A stretch of 45,899 bases of DNA. Origin: an uncultured Prevotella sp. (lineage in GTDB: Bacteria > Bacteroidota > Bacteroidia > Bacteroidales > Bacteroidaceae). The DNA lies in NCBI GenBank assembly GCA_905236755.1, contig CAJOCR010000017.1, forward strand, positions 1 to 45,899, in the 5' to 3' direction. The translations under genes were made by a program, and so were the position numbers. Positions 28,001 to 36,133 of this stretch are shown here, piece after piece. The notes beneath the pieces are model-generated. The model worked only from the letters and a program-made list of their open reading frames with translations. It had not been told where the DNA came from and did not search any database. Positions within the stretch are counted from its first letter, which is position 1, and each line of letters begins with the position of its first letter.

Positions 28001-29449
28001 GGCATTTGTTCTATTTAGGGTGCCGTTAACATTGATGTTTTGGTAAGTATAGCCGTTATAATCAAAACGCGAAATGCTACCAGTAGCCTTTAAGGCTATG
28101 TTCTTCTCGTTTTTGATAATTCCGTCAATATTGATTTTTGTAGCAACAGTACCGAACTGGTTGCTATCGAGGATTTTATGGAGTTGTAATCCCGGAGTAA
28201 CAATGCGGGCGGTATAGTTGTAGCCGTGTTTTCCAATAGCCAGATTGACATTTCCAACTCCAGTCTTTAATACGCCTGTAGTAGCGAAATCCTTGTTAAA
28301 ACCACCTATTTGCCCAACGAAAGAAATATTATCTAATGCTGTTAAGAATTTTGGTAGTTTGATATTCTTAGGAAGACTATTGGAAATGTACTTTATACCA
28401 TCAGCTGAAATTCTGAAGGTTTCAATACTTGTCGACCATCTTGGATTTAACTGCCAGTTACGTAGAGAACCATTCATTATCAGTTCTGTGTATCTGGTTG
28501 ATAGACTAAGCTGTTTTAGTCTTATGCTGGTACTTGTTCCATTTAGCTCTGCTGCCAATGTTATTGGGTTGCTGAATTTGATTAACGAATGATCTAAAAA
28601 AGCTAAGTCTGAAGGAGTTATGGTTGACTGTAATAGCTTTGTTTCGTAGTTAAATGAAGCCTCGATAAACTTATCGTTTTCTTTTTCGTATTCAGCGAAA
28701 GTGTTGCCTAAAGAAATCTCACTGTTAGGCAATTCTAATAAGAAATTCTTTAGTTCGGCTTTTTGATTATTAGCGTGAAAACTGAAATGAAGTTTATTAA
28801 TCTTTAGTCCGGATTGCTCCTGTAAACTAAGCGATTTTACGCTTATATTTATAGAGTCGTTTGATATTTTATTTATAATAAAATGTCCGCTTATATTATC
28901 AACTCTTAAGTGCTTGAAATCAATGCCATTAACATTTCTTTTTGTGTTGAGTTGGTTGTAAGCTAAACTGCCGTTCCTTATAATCAGCGAATTGATATTT
29001 AAATCTATAGAAGAAGAGTCATTGGAATTTTTAGATGCAAGGGAGTCGAGTACAAACTGATAGTTTGCTTTTGCTTCTGCATTTTCTTTGTATGCATTGA
29101 TCTTTAAGCCAAAAAGCTGTGCTGACGAAATTGAAATCTTGCCTTCTAAAATAGAGATGATGTCGAATTTAGCAGATATTCTACCTGCTTTTAATAGATC
29201 GTTGTTTGTCTTGTCTTTAAGTATTACATCATCAATGATGATACGATTGAATAGTCCAAGATCGATTTTGCCGATGTTTACTATTGTTCCAAATTTTTCT
29301 TCAAGAGCGTGGCTTGCTATATTTCCAACATACCCTTGTACTGCTGGTAATTGAAGCAGTACGATAAGCAAAAAATATGCCCCGACAATTGGCCATATTA
29401 TTGCGTTAACAATATGTTTTATTCTTTTCTTATTCAATAATTGCCGCAA
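25007..29449 (-). CDS. tamB: TamB-type translocation/assembly protein (DUF490)
   Basis: A 1480-residue envelope protein with an N-terminal membrane anchor (about residues 12-35, IIWPIVGAYFLLIVLLQLPAV) followed by ~1000 residues of repetitive beta structure, an AsmA/TamB-like periplasmic groove linked to outer-membrane assembly or lipid transfer. The C-terminal TamB/DUF490 domain is recognisable (about 1100-1450: GTYKLTIQNVIKKEFLFQQGGTISFGGDPYNASLNLKAVH, shown here in part, and LGIILKKDFFNIKDLFG near the end). The start is doubtful: no ATG exists near the N-terminus, TTG at 29449 lies within TAATTTTG (a possible -7 box at 29447-29454), and TTG at 29437 is an alternative. No tamA lies next to it. 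It is divergent from nqr. Confidence 0.85.
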   Translation of the reverse strand: MRQLLNKKRIKHIVNAIIWPIVGAYFLLIVLLQLPAVQGYVGNIASHALEEKFGTIVNIGKIDLGLFNRIIIDDVILKDKTNNDLLKAGRISAKFDIISILEGKISISSAQLFGLKINAYKENAEAKANYQFVLDSLASKNSNDSSSIDLNINSLIIRNGSLAYNQLNTKRNVNGIDFKHLRVDNISGHFIINKISNDSINISVKSLSLQEQSGLKINKLHFSFHANNQKAELKNFLLELPNSEISLGNTFAEYEKENDKFIEASFNYETKLLQSTITPSDLAFLDHSLIKFSNPITLAAELNGTSTSIRLKQLSLSTRYTELIMNGSLRNWQLNPRWSTSIETFRISADGIKYISNSLPKNIKLPKFLTALDNISFVGQIGGFNKDFATTGVLKTGVGNVNLAIGKHGYNYTARIVTPGLQLHKILDSNQFGTVATKINIDGIIKNEKNIALKATGSISRFDYNGYTYQNINVNGTLNRTNADMAFNGLLSVNDPNGKVSIKGEISKKNNFATANINAEVNHLNLKAMKLYNKFPGNSISFNVNANLNGSSINKAIGSINITNLEIADKDNNYSLSNISFKTGYNQGYHFLNMESDFGRANIKGTFDYSSLAQSIANIIRSKLPTLPGLPAYKKSNNNFVLNLELSKSDWIQKLLGINLEVMRPIALHGEVNDIEKAIDITASLPRFKYNGTTYESFVRMNTPSDTLTTDIHLRRINPKENDFLWYIHAKAADNKLHSLISWDNHSKNLFKGQLIGDANFYKTEDGQSAAHVRILPSEILVGDTVWNIKPADISYYKEHLDISNLSVQHKKQHLIINGTATKNKRDEIQVDLNDVDVKYILNLINFHSVKFSGLASGKASISSIFSDPQAEADLTVKDFRFQDGRMGTLEANVNYWNEEGQININAYTHDEGTKNTFIKGYVSPKHNSIDLNIDAEGTRLEFIEDFCGSFMKNVEATVAGNIRVYGPLNNINLSGKVVANGPVTISSLNTTYEMINDTVLIVPDHIVFQHDTVYDRNNNIGILSGSVDHEHLTNFKYYLNVEAKNLLAYDTHEFGDNTFYGTAYATGSCTIDGRKDGEVLINVEATPEKGSQIVYNAASNASLTSQEFIHWNSRDISSDSINKKLLTEGYNGKFSIPTNLHLNLLINMTPDATLRLLMDQQSGDYIALNGNGGLRATYYNKGGFDIYGNYLIDHGTYKLTIQNVIKKEFLFQQGGTISFGGDPYNASLNLKAVHSVAGVSLSDLNIGRSFTNNNIRVNCLMDITGTPSAPKVGFGLDLPTVNDDAKQMIFSLINSEEEMNQQVLYLLAVGRFYTMGNNNANIGGTQQYSQTSLAMQSILSGTVSQQINNVLSSVINNTNWNFGANISTGDEGWNNAEYEGLLSGRMLNNRLLFNGQFGYRDNPNATTSFIGDFDLRYLIVPNGNFSIRVYNQTNDRYFTRNSLNTQGLGIILKKDFFNIKDLFGIKRTSNKPSTSDKKE

Positions 29450-29518
29450 AATTAATCTTTTTTTATGGCAAATGGAAATTTATCGTTTGCTTTTCTTTCT
29501 TTTATGTCAATTTTTCAC

Positions 29519-29526
29519 TATATTTG
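29519..29526 (+). promoter_or_regulatory. -7 box of the nqr operon
   Basis: TATATTTG, about 78 bases before the nqrA ATG; no well-placed TTTG upstream. It decides against translating the open frame from 29472. Confidence 0.4.
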
Positions 29527-29603
29527 CAGTCGGGTATTATTATATAAGGTTAAAGCAGTTTATTTTTAAGGAAAATTTTATTCAACAGTTATATATTTTA
29601 GTT

Positions 29604-30956
29604 ATGGCAAATGTAATTAAGTTACGTAAGGGCTTAGACATTAACCTAAAAGGCAAGGCTCACGACAAGGAGCTTCGCGTAGCGTTTGGTGACGAGTATG
29701 CTCTCGTTCCAGATGATTTCGCAGGAGTAACTCCAAAGTTAGTTGTGCATGAGGGTGATAGTGTCAAGGCAGGCGATGCTTTGTTTGTAAGCAAAGCGTG
29801 TCCAGACGTACGCTTCGCCTCTCCTGTAAGCGGACAGGTAACGGCTATTGTACGAGGAGAGCGCCGTAAGGTTCTTTGCGTAAAGGTGAAAGCTGATAGT
29901 AGTCAGCAGTTTGTAGATTTTGGTAAAAAGGATGTTAATGCCCTTGATGCCGAGGCTGTTAAGAAAGCCTTGCTTGAAGCAGGACTCTTTGGCTACATTG
30001 ATCAGTTGCCTTATGCTGTGTCAACAACTCCTGATACAAAGCCTAAGGCAATTTTCGTCTCTGCTCTTCGTGACAAACCACTCGCAGGTGATTTTGAGAT
30101 TGAATTAAAGGGTAACGAATCTGCTTTTCAGACAGGTCTTTCTGCATTGAGCAAGATTGCCAAGGTTTGTCTTGGTGTTGGTGCAAAGCAGAGTGCTTCT
30201 GCACTTACAGATGCAAAAGATGTGGAGATTAATGTTTTTGACGGACCATGTCCTGCAGGAAATGTTGGTGTTCAGGTTAATCACATTTCTCCAGTAAACA
30301 AGGGAGAGGTAGTATGGACTGTAGATCCTTCTGCTGTTATCTTCTTTGGTCGTCTTTTCCTTGAAGGAAAGGTTGACTTGCGTAAGAAGGTAGCTGTTGC
30401 AGGAAGTGAGGTAACAGAGCCTGCATACGCAGAGGTACTTGTTGGTACTCCTATTAAGGATATTCTTAATGGAAATCTCAAGAAGCAGGATCATGTACGT
30501 ATCATTAATGGTAACCCTCTCACAGGAAAGAAGGCTACACTTGATGATTTCCTCGGTGCTCATGTAAGTGAGGTTACTGCAATTCCAGAAGGTGATGATG
30601 TTAATGAACTTCTTGGTTGGATTGCTCCACGCACAAACCAGTTCTCTGTTAGCCGCACCTATTTCAGCTGGCTTTTCGGTAAGAAAAAGGAATACGACCT
30701 TGATGCACGTATCAAAGGTGGTGAGCGTCATATGATTATGAGTGGCGAATATGATAAGGTATTCCCAATGGATATCTTTGCAGGTTATCTTGTAAAGGCT
30801 ATCATTGCTGGTGATATTGATCGTCAAGAGGCTCTTGGTATCTACGAGGTTAGTCCTGAAGATTTTGCTCTTGCCGAGTTTGTTGATTCTTCTAAGTTGC
30901 CATTGCAGCAGATTGTTCGTGATGGCCTTAACACATTAAGAAAGGAAAACGCTTAA
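29604..30956 (+). CDS. nqrA: Na+-translocating NADH:quinone oxidoreductase subunit A
   Basis: A 450-residue peripheral subunit of the Nqr respiratory sodium pump, without predicted membrane helices. It starts MANVIKLRKGLDINLKGKA, the typical NqrA N-terminus; the frame is open for 44 further codons upstream but they cross the promoter. GDSVKAGDALFVSKACPDVRFASPVSGQV resembles a barrel-sandwich lipoyl-like fold, and GGERHMIMSGEYDKVFPMDI is conserved toward the C-terminus. It is the first of six collinear genes spaced 3-40 bases apart. Confidence 0.96.
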   Translation: MANVIKLRKGLDINLKGKAHDKELRVAFGDEYALVPDDFAGVTPKLVVHEGDSVKAGDALFVSKACPDVRFASPVSGQVTAIVRGERRKVLCVKVKADSSQQFVDFGKKDVNALDAEAVKKALLEAGLFGYIDQLPYAVSTTPDTKPKAIFVSALRDKPLAGDFEIELKGNESAFQTGLSALSKIAKVCLGVGAKQSASALTDAKDVEINVFDGPCPAGNVGVQVNHISPVNKGEVVWTVDPSAVIFFGRLFLEGKVDLRKKVAVAGSEVTEPAYAEVLVGTPIKDILNGNLKKQDHVRIINGNPLTGKKATLDDFLGAHVSEVTAIPEGDDVNELLGWIAPRTNQFSVSRTYFSWLFGKKKEYDLDARIKGGERHMIMSGEYDKVFPMDIFAGYLVKAIIAGDIDRQEALGIYEVSPEDFALAEFVDSSKLPLQQIVRDGLNTLRKENA

Positions 30957-30959
30957 GTT

Positions 30960-32114
30960 ATGAGTTTACGTAAATATTTAGATAATATAAAGCCGAACTT
31001 TGAAGAAGGTGGTAAGCTTCATGCTTTCCAGAGCGTGTTCGAGGGTTTCGAGACTTTCCTCTATGTGCCTAATACAACGGCTAAGAGTGGAACCTCAATC
31101 CACGATGCTATAGATTCAAAGCGAATCATGTTTACTGTTGTAGTAGCATTGATTCCTGCATTGTTGTTCGGTATGTATAATGTTGGCTATCAGAACTATT
31201 TGGCAGCTAATGCTCTTGCTAGTGCTTCTTTCTGGGAAGTATTTGCTTATGGTTGCTTGGCAGTTTTGCCAAAGGTTGTTGTTAGCTATGTTGTTGGTTT
31301 GGGCATTGAGTTCGCATGGGCGCAGTGGAAACATGAAGAGATTCAGGAAGGTTACCTTGTAACAGGTATTATAATTCCTCTTATTATTCCTGTTACTACT
31401 CCTTATTGGATTCTTGTTCTTGCTATTGCATTTGCTGTTATTTTTGGTAAGGAGATTTTCGGTGGAACAGGTATGAACATCTTCAATGTGGCTGTTCTTA
31501 CTCGTATGTTCCTGTTCTTCTCTTATCCAAGCAAGATGACTGGTGATAGTGTTTGGGTTGCTCAGGATACAATCTTTGGTCTTGGTAATCAGTTGCCTGA
31601 CGCTTTTACAATGGCTACTCCTCTTGGTCAGATTGGTCAGGGCGTGGCTCCTACAGCAAGCCTTTGTGATATGTTCACAGGTCTTATTCCTGGTTCTATC
31701 GGTGAGACTTCAGTTATAGCTATTGCCATTGGTGCAGTTATTCTTCTTTGTAGCGGCATTGCAAGCTGGAAGATTATGCTTAGCACATTCCTCGGTGGTG
31801 GTCTTGTTGCTGCTCTTTTCCATGCAACAGGTCAGAGTCCAATAGAGTGGTATGAGCAGCTCATCCTTGGTGGTTTTGCTTTCGGTGCTGTTTTCATGGC
31901 TACAGACCCAGTTACTTCAGCTCGTACAGAGACAGGTAAATGGTTCTATGGTTTCTTTATTGGAGCTATTGCTGTTGTAGTGCGTGTTCTCAACCCTGGT
32001 TACCCAGAGGGTATGATGCTTGCCATCTTCTTCGGAAATATGGTAGCACCTCTTATCGACTGGTGCGTTGTTGAGAGCAATGTTTCTAAGCGTGCAAAAC
32101 GTATAACAAAATAA
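30960..32114 (+). CDS. nqrB: Nqr subunit B
   Basis: A 384-residue integral membrane subunit with about nine to ten hydrophobic helices. It carries riboflavin and a covalent FMN on threonine in the family. The expected flavin-attachment site is DAFTMATPLGQ with T220; here the usual SGAT is TMAT, still ending in the required Thr. FGKEIFGGTGMNIFNVAVLTRMFLFF is a conserved helix. It starts 3 bases after nqrA. Confidence 0.96.
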   Translation: MSLRKYLDNIKPNFEEGGKLHAFQSVFEGFETFLYVPNTTAKSGTSIHDAIDSKRIMFTVVVALIPALLFGMYNVGYQNYLAANALASASFWEVFAYGCLAVLPKVVVSYVVGLGIEFAWAQWKHEEIQEGYLVTGIIIPLIIPVTTPYWILVLAIAFAVIFGKEIFGGTGMNIFNVAVLTRMFLFFSYPSKMTGDSVWVAQDTIFGLGNQLPDAFTMATPLGQIGQGVAPTASLCDMFTGLIPGSIGETSVIAIAIGAVILLCSGIASWKIMLSTFLGGGLVAALFHATGQSPIEWYEQLILGGFAFGAVFMATDPVTSARTETGKWFYGFFIGAIAVVVRVLNPGYPEGMMLAIFFGNMVAPLIDWCVVESNVSKRAKRITK

Positions 32115-32128
32115 GGGAGGGTGTGAAA

Positions 32129-32755
32129 ATGAAAACAAATTCAAATTCATATACGATTATCTATTCGGCAGTAATTGTCGTTATCGTAGCCTTCCTCTTG
32201 GCGTTTGTATTCAAAGCTCTTAAGCCTATGCAGGATGCCAATGTAGCGCTCGATCAGAAAAAGCAGATATTGAACAGTCTTAACATCCGTAATCTCTCTA
32301 ACGAGGAAACTGAGGCTACTTATGCAAAGGTAGTTACATCAGAGCAGAATGTTGAGAACGGAACAATCTATACCTGTAATGTAGATGGTAAGACAAAATA
32401 TGTCTTTACAGTAAAAGGTATGGGTCTTTGGGGACCAATCAACGGTTTCATAGCTGTTAATGATGATAAGAACACTGTTTATGGTGTTTATTTCAATCAC
32501 GAGGGTGAGACAGCTGGACTTGGTGCCGAAATTAAGGACAACCAGAAATGGCAGGAGAAGTTCCAGGGTAAGAAACTTTTCAAGGATGGCGATACAAGTG
32601 CCATTGTTCTTTCTGTAAAGAAGAAAGTTGAGAATCCTGAATCTCAGGTTGATGCTGTTACAGGTGCAACCCTTACCAGTAATGGTGTTGCTGATATGCT
32701 CAACGACAAGGTTAAGGGACTTGGTCAATATCTCGAGTTTTTAAGTCAAAAGTAA
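32129..32755 (+). CDS. nqrC: Nqr subunit C
   Basis: A 208-residue subunit with one N-terminal transmembrane helix (about 8-30) and a periplasmic FMN domain. FMN is bound covalently at T181 in DAVTGATLTSNG, the SGAT-type motif. ATG 32129 is chosen over GTG 32123 because a rare strong GGGAGG at 32115-32120 is correctly spaced (8 bases) only from the ATG. Confidence 0.95.
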   Translation: MKTNSNSYTIIYSAVIVVIVAFLLAFVFKALKPMQDANVALDQKKQILNSLNIRNLSNEETEATYAKVVTSEQNVENGTIYTCNVDGKTKYVFTVKGMGLWGPINGFIAVNDDKNTVYGVYFNHEGETAGLGAEIKDNQKWQEKFQGKKLFKDGDTSAIVLSVKKKVENPESQVDAVTGATLTSNGVADMLNDKVKGLGQYLEFLSQK

Positions 32756-32782
32756 AACCAACCGTAATAAAATATATTCAAG

Positions 32783-33409
32783 ATGAGTTTATTTTCAAAA
32801 CAAAATAAAGCTGCATTTATAGAGCCTCTGCACTTGAACAATCCTATTATGGTTCAGGTTCTGGGTATCTGTAGTGCTTTGGCTGTTACTTCTCAGCTCA
32901 AGCCTGCTATCGTTATGGGATTGGCTGTAACTATTATCACAGCTTTCTCTAATGTTATCATTTCAATTATTCGCAATACTATTCCTCAGCGTATTCGTAT
33001 CATCGTTCAGCTGGTTGTAGTAGCTGCATTGGTGACAATAGTAAACCAGGTGCTTAAAGCTTTTGCTTACGATGTAAGTGTTCAGCTTTCAGTATATGTT
33101 GGTCTTATTATTACCAACTGTATTCTTATGGGTCGTCTCGAGGCTTTCGCAATGGCAAACAAACCATGGCCTTCATTCCTTGATGGTATTGGTAATGGAT
33201 TAGGCTATGCTGCTATTCTTGTTATTGTAGGATTGTTCCGTGAATTCTTTGGTCGTGGTAGTCTGTTAGGCTTCCAGATTCTTCCAGATAGTTTATACGA
33301 CTTGGGTTATATGAATAATGGTATGATGTCTATGTCATGTACAGCCTTGATTCTTATCGGTGTTGTAATATGGGTTAATCGTGCCTATTTTGATAAGGGC
33401 GATAAATAA
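32783..33409 (+). CDS. nqrD: Nqr subunit D
   Basis: A 208-residue membrane subunit with about six helices, homologous to NqrE in inverted topology; the pair holds an Fe-S centre in the family. [21 protein letters not shown] carries the half-site Cys, and [19 protein letters not shown] the second. Typical of the Nqr/Rnf D/E families; identity set by position in the operon. Confidence 0.95.
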   Translation: MSLFSKQNKAAFIEPLHLNNPIMVQVLGICSALAVTSQLKPAIVMGLAVTIITAFSNVIISIIRNTIPQRIRIIVQLVVVAALVTIVNQVLKAFAYDVSVQLSVYVGLIITNCILMGRLEAFAMANKPWPSFLDGIGNGLGYAAILVIVGLFREFFGRGSLLGFQILPDSLYDLGYMNNGMMSMSCTALILIGVVIWVNRAYFDKGDK

Positions 33410-33426
33410 TTAAATTAGATTATAAA

Positions 33427-34053
33427 ATGGAACACGCAATATCATTATTCTTTAGATCAATATTCGTAGATAATATGATCTTCGCTTACTTCCTCGGTAT
33501 GTGTTCATATCTGGCAGTAAGTAAGAATGTTAAGACCTCTTTTGGATTAGGTGTCGCAGTAACATTCGTATTGCTCGTTACTGAGCCAATCAACTATTTG
33601 CTTCAGACCAAGGTTCTTGGTCCTGATTGTCTTGTAGAAGGTGTTGACTTGAGCTACCTCAGTTTCATCCTCTTCATAGCTGTCATCGCAGGTATCGTTC
33701 AGTTGGTTGAGATGGTTGTTGAGAAGTATTCTCCTTCGCTCTATGCAGCATTGGGTATCTTCTTGCCACTTATCGCTGTAAACTGTGCTATCATGGGTGC
33801 TTCTTTGTTCATGCAGCAGCGCATCACCCTTGATCCATCAAGTGCTCAGGCCATCACAAGCATTTGGGATAGTCTTGTATATGCTCTTGGTAGCGGTATT
33901 GGTTGGACATTGGCAATTGTTTTGTTTGGTGCTATCCGTGAGAAGATGGCATACTGTGACATACCAAAGCCTCTTCAGGGCATGGGCATCACCTTCATTA
34001 CTGTAGGTTTGATGGCACTTGCAATGATGTGTTTTAGTGGTCTTCAGTTCTAA
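33427..34053 (+). CDS. nqrE: Nqr subunit E
   Basis: A 208-residue six-helix membrane subunit. [32 protein letters not shown] is a textbook NqrE start, and [18 protein letters not shown] contains the second conserved Cys. It follows nqrD by 17 bases. Confidence 0.96.
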   Translation: MEHAISLFFRSIFVDNMIFAYFLGMCSYLAVSKNVKTSFGLGVAVTFVLLVTEPINYLLQTKVLGPDCLVEGVDLSYLSFILFIAVIAGIVQLVEMVVEKYSPSLYAALGIFLPLIAVNCAIMGASLFMQQRITLDPSSAQAITSIWDSLVYALGSGIGWTLAIVLFGAIREKMAYCDIPKPLQGMGITFITVGLMALAMMCFSGLQF

Positions 34054-34091
34054 TAAAGAATCCAAGGTAAAATAAACCCTTTAAAATAATT

Positions 34092-35360
34092 ATGGGACAA
34101 TTCATAACAGTTAGTATAGCAGTCTTTCTTATCATCATCTTGCTGTTGGTGGTTATGCTGCTTGTGGCTAAAAAATATCTTAGTCCAAGTGGAAAGGTAA
34201 CCATTACTATCAATGGTGATAAGAAGGTTGAAGTAGAGCAGGGCTCAACCCTTCTCTCAACATTGAATGAAAATGGCGTACACCTTTCTTCTGCTTGCGG
34301 TGGTAAGGGTAGTTGTGGTCAGTGCCGCTGTCAGGTTCTTGAAGGTGGTGGCGAGATCCTTGATACAGAGAAAGGCCATTTCACTCGCAAAGAAATAAAG
34401 GATCACTGGCGTCTTGGATGTCAGACTAAGGTGAAGGGTGATCTTTCTATTAAGGTTTCTGATGCAATCCTTAACGTTAAGGAGTGGGAGTGTACAGTAA
34501 TCTCTAATAAGAACGTTTCAAGCTTCATCAAGGAGTTCAAGGTTGCCCTTCCTCCAGGTGAGCACATGGACTTCGTTCCTGGTTCTTATGCACAGATTAA
34601 GATTCCTGCATACGATTGCATTGACTATGATAAGGACTTTGATAAGGATCTTATCGGTGAAGAATATATCGGTGCATGGAAGAACTTTAATATCCTCTCC
34701 CTCAAGGCTCATAACCCAGAGGATACAGTTCGTGCTTATTCTATGGCAAACTATCCTGCTGAGGGAGATATCATCACTCTTACCGTGCGTATTGCTTCAA
34801 CTCCATTCTTGCCACGTCCACAGGTAGGATTCCAGGATGTTCCAACAGGTATTGGTTCTTCATATATCTTTAGCCTTAAGCCAGGCGACAAGGTAATGAT
34901 GAGTGGTCCTTATGGTGACTTCCATCCTAACTTCACTTCTGGTAAGGAAATGATATGGATTGGTGGTGGTGCAGGTATGGCTCCTTTGCGTGCTCAGATT
35001 ATGCACATGACCAAGACATTGCATTGTACTGATCGTGAGATGCACTTCTTCTATGGAGCTCGTTCTCTTAACGAGGCATTCTTCATGGAAGACTTCTGGG
35101 AACTTGAGAAGGAATTCCCTAACTTCCACATGCACCTGTCTCTCGACCGTCCTGACCCTGTTGCTGATGCAGCAGGTGTTAAGTACTATGCAGGATTTGC
35201 AGTAAACTGTGTTCGTGATACTTATCTTAAGGATCATGAAGCACCTGAGGATTGTGAGTACTACCTTTGTGGTCCTCCAATGCTTATCAAGACTGTTACT
35301 GATTATCTTGATAGCTTAGGTGTTGATCAGGATGCTATTATGTACGATAACTTTGGATAA
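34092..35360 (+). CDS. nqrF: Nqr subunit F (NADH-oxidising)
   Basis: A 422-residue subunit that takes electrons from NADH. One transmembrane helix (about 4-27) is followed by a [2Fe-2S] ferredoxin domain (C69, C75 and C78 in SACGGKGSCGQCRC, and C110 in RLGCQT), an FAD domain (RAYSMANYP) and an NADH domain (IWIGGGAGMAPLRAQI, YYLCGPPML). It ends at YDNFG, as usual. It closes the nqr operon and is followed by a terminator. Confidence 0.96.
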   Translation: MGQFITVSIAVFLIIILLLVVMLLVAKKYLSPSGKVTITINGDKKVEVEQGSTLLSTLNENGVHLSSACGGKGSCGQCRCQVLEGGGEILDTEKGHFTRKEIKDHWRLGCQTKVKGDLSIKVSDAILNVKEWECTVISNKNVSSFIKEFKVALPPGEHMDFVPGSYAQIKIPAYDCIDYDKDFDKDLIGEEYIGAWKNFNILSLKAHNPEDTVRAYSMANYPAEGDIITLTVRIASTPFLPRPQVGFQDVPTGIGSSYIFSLKPGDKVMMSGPYGDFHPNFTSGKEMIWIGGGAGMAPLRAQIMHMTKTLHCTDREMHFFYGARSLNEAFFMEDFWELEKEFPNFHMHLSLDRPDPVADAAGVKYYAGFAVNCVRDTYLKDHEAPEDCEYYLCGPPMLIKTVTDYLDSLGVDQDAIMYDNFG

Positions 35361-35380
35361 TTTTATCCTACAACCTTATA

Positions 35381-35420
35381 AAAATCCCCATCAAGAAAAA
35401 CATTTTGATGGGGATTTTCT
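35381..35420 (+). terminator. Terminator of the nqr operon
   Basis: AAAATCCCCATCAAGA, loop, TTTTGATGGGGATTTT followed by C and T run. Strong hairpin 20 bases after the nqrF stop. Confidence 0.88.
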
Positions 35421-35435
35421 TTATTAATATAACCA

Positions 35436-36071
35436 ATGATTTACGATACTTATATTTTTGATCTCGACGGTACTCTTCTTGATTCTCTTACTGATCTTGC
35501 CATTAGTTGCAACTATGCTCTTCGCGTGAATAACATGCCAGAACGTAGCCTTGATGAGGTGCGCCATTTTGTTGGTAATGGTGTAAAGAAACTCATGGAA
35601 CGTGCTATTCCTGATGGCTTGCAGAATCCTGCCTTTGAAAAAACATATAACGATTTCCGTCAGCACTATCTTGTGCACAATCTTGATAATACTAAGCCAT
35701 ATCCTGGAATTGTTTCGCTTCTTCAACGTTTACATTCTGAGGGTAAGAATATAGCTGTTGTAAGTAATAAGTTTTATGCAGCTACACAAAATCTTGTGAA
35801 GCATTTCTTTGGCGAGTATGTTACCGTGGCTATTGGAGAACGAGAGAATATACGTAAGAAGCCTGCTCCAGACACTGTTATTGAGGCTCTTCGACAGTTA
35901 AATGCGTCTGCTTCAGGCGCTGTATATATTGGTGACAGTGATGTGGATGTTATGACTGCCCATAATAGTGGTATGCCTTGCATCAGCGTACTTTGGGGGT
36001 TCCGTGATAAGGAGTTCTTAAAAGAAAATGGTGCAACTACTTTCGTAACTGCACCAGATGAAATATTTTAA
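35436..36071 (+). CDS. HAD-family phosphatase, phosphoglycolate phosphatase-like
   Basis: A 211-residue haloacid dehalogenase-type hydrolase. Motif I is FDLDGTLLDS with nucleophile D9 and acid D11; motif II is VVSNK; motif III is KKPAPD; motif IV is YIGDSDVD. The cap domain is helical (about 18-85). The overall pattern, including DSLTDLAISCNYAL and HFVGNGVKKLMERA, is close to Gph, which removes phosphate from 2-phosphoglycolate, but HAD substrates cannot be fixed from sequence alone. It has its own terminator at 36076-36099. Confidence 0.85.
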   Translation: MIYDTYIFDLDGTLLDSLTDLAISCNYALRVNNMPERSLDEVRHFVGNGVKKLMERAIPDGLQNPAFEKTYNDFRQHYLVHNLDNTKPYPGIVSLLQRLHSEGKNIAVVSNKFYAATQNLVKHFFGEYVTVAIGERENIRKKPAPDTVIEALRQLNASASGAVYIGDSDVDVMTAHNSGMPCISVLWGFRDKEFLKENGATTFVTAPDEIF

Positions 36072-36075
36072 ACGT

Positions 36076-36099
36076 ATGCCGTAGGCATCCATTTTTTTT
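36076..36099 (+). terminator. Terminator of the HAD phosphatase gene
   Basis: ATGCC, loop GTA, GGCAT, then CCATTTTTTTT. Short hairpin plus eight T, 5 bases after the stop. Confidence 0.7.
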
Positions 36100-36133
36100 C
36101 ATTACTTGTTTAAGAGAGAATGTTTTTATTCTC

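Noticed and set aside
30105..30827. Minus-strand ORF of 240 codons opposite nqrA
   Set aside because: Complete overlap with a conserved nqr gene and a composition typical of antisense frames.
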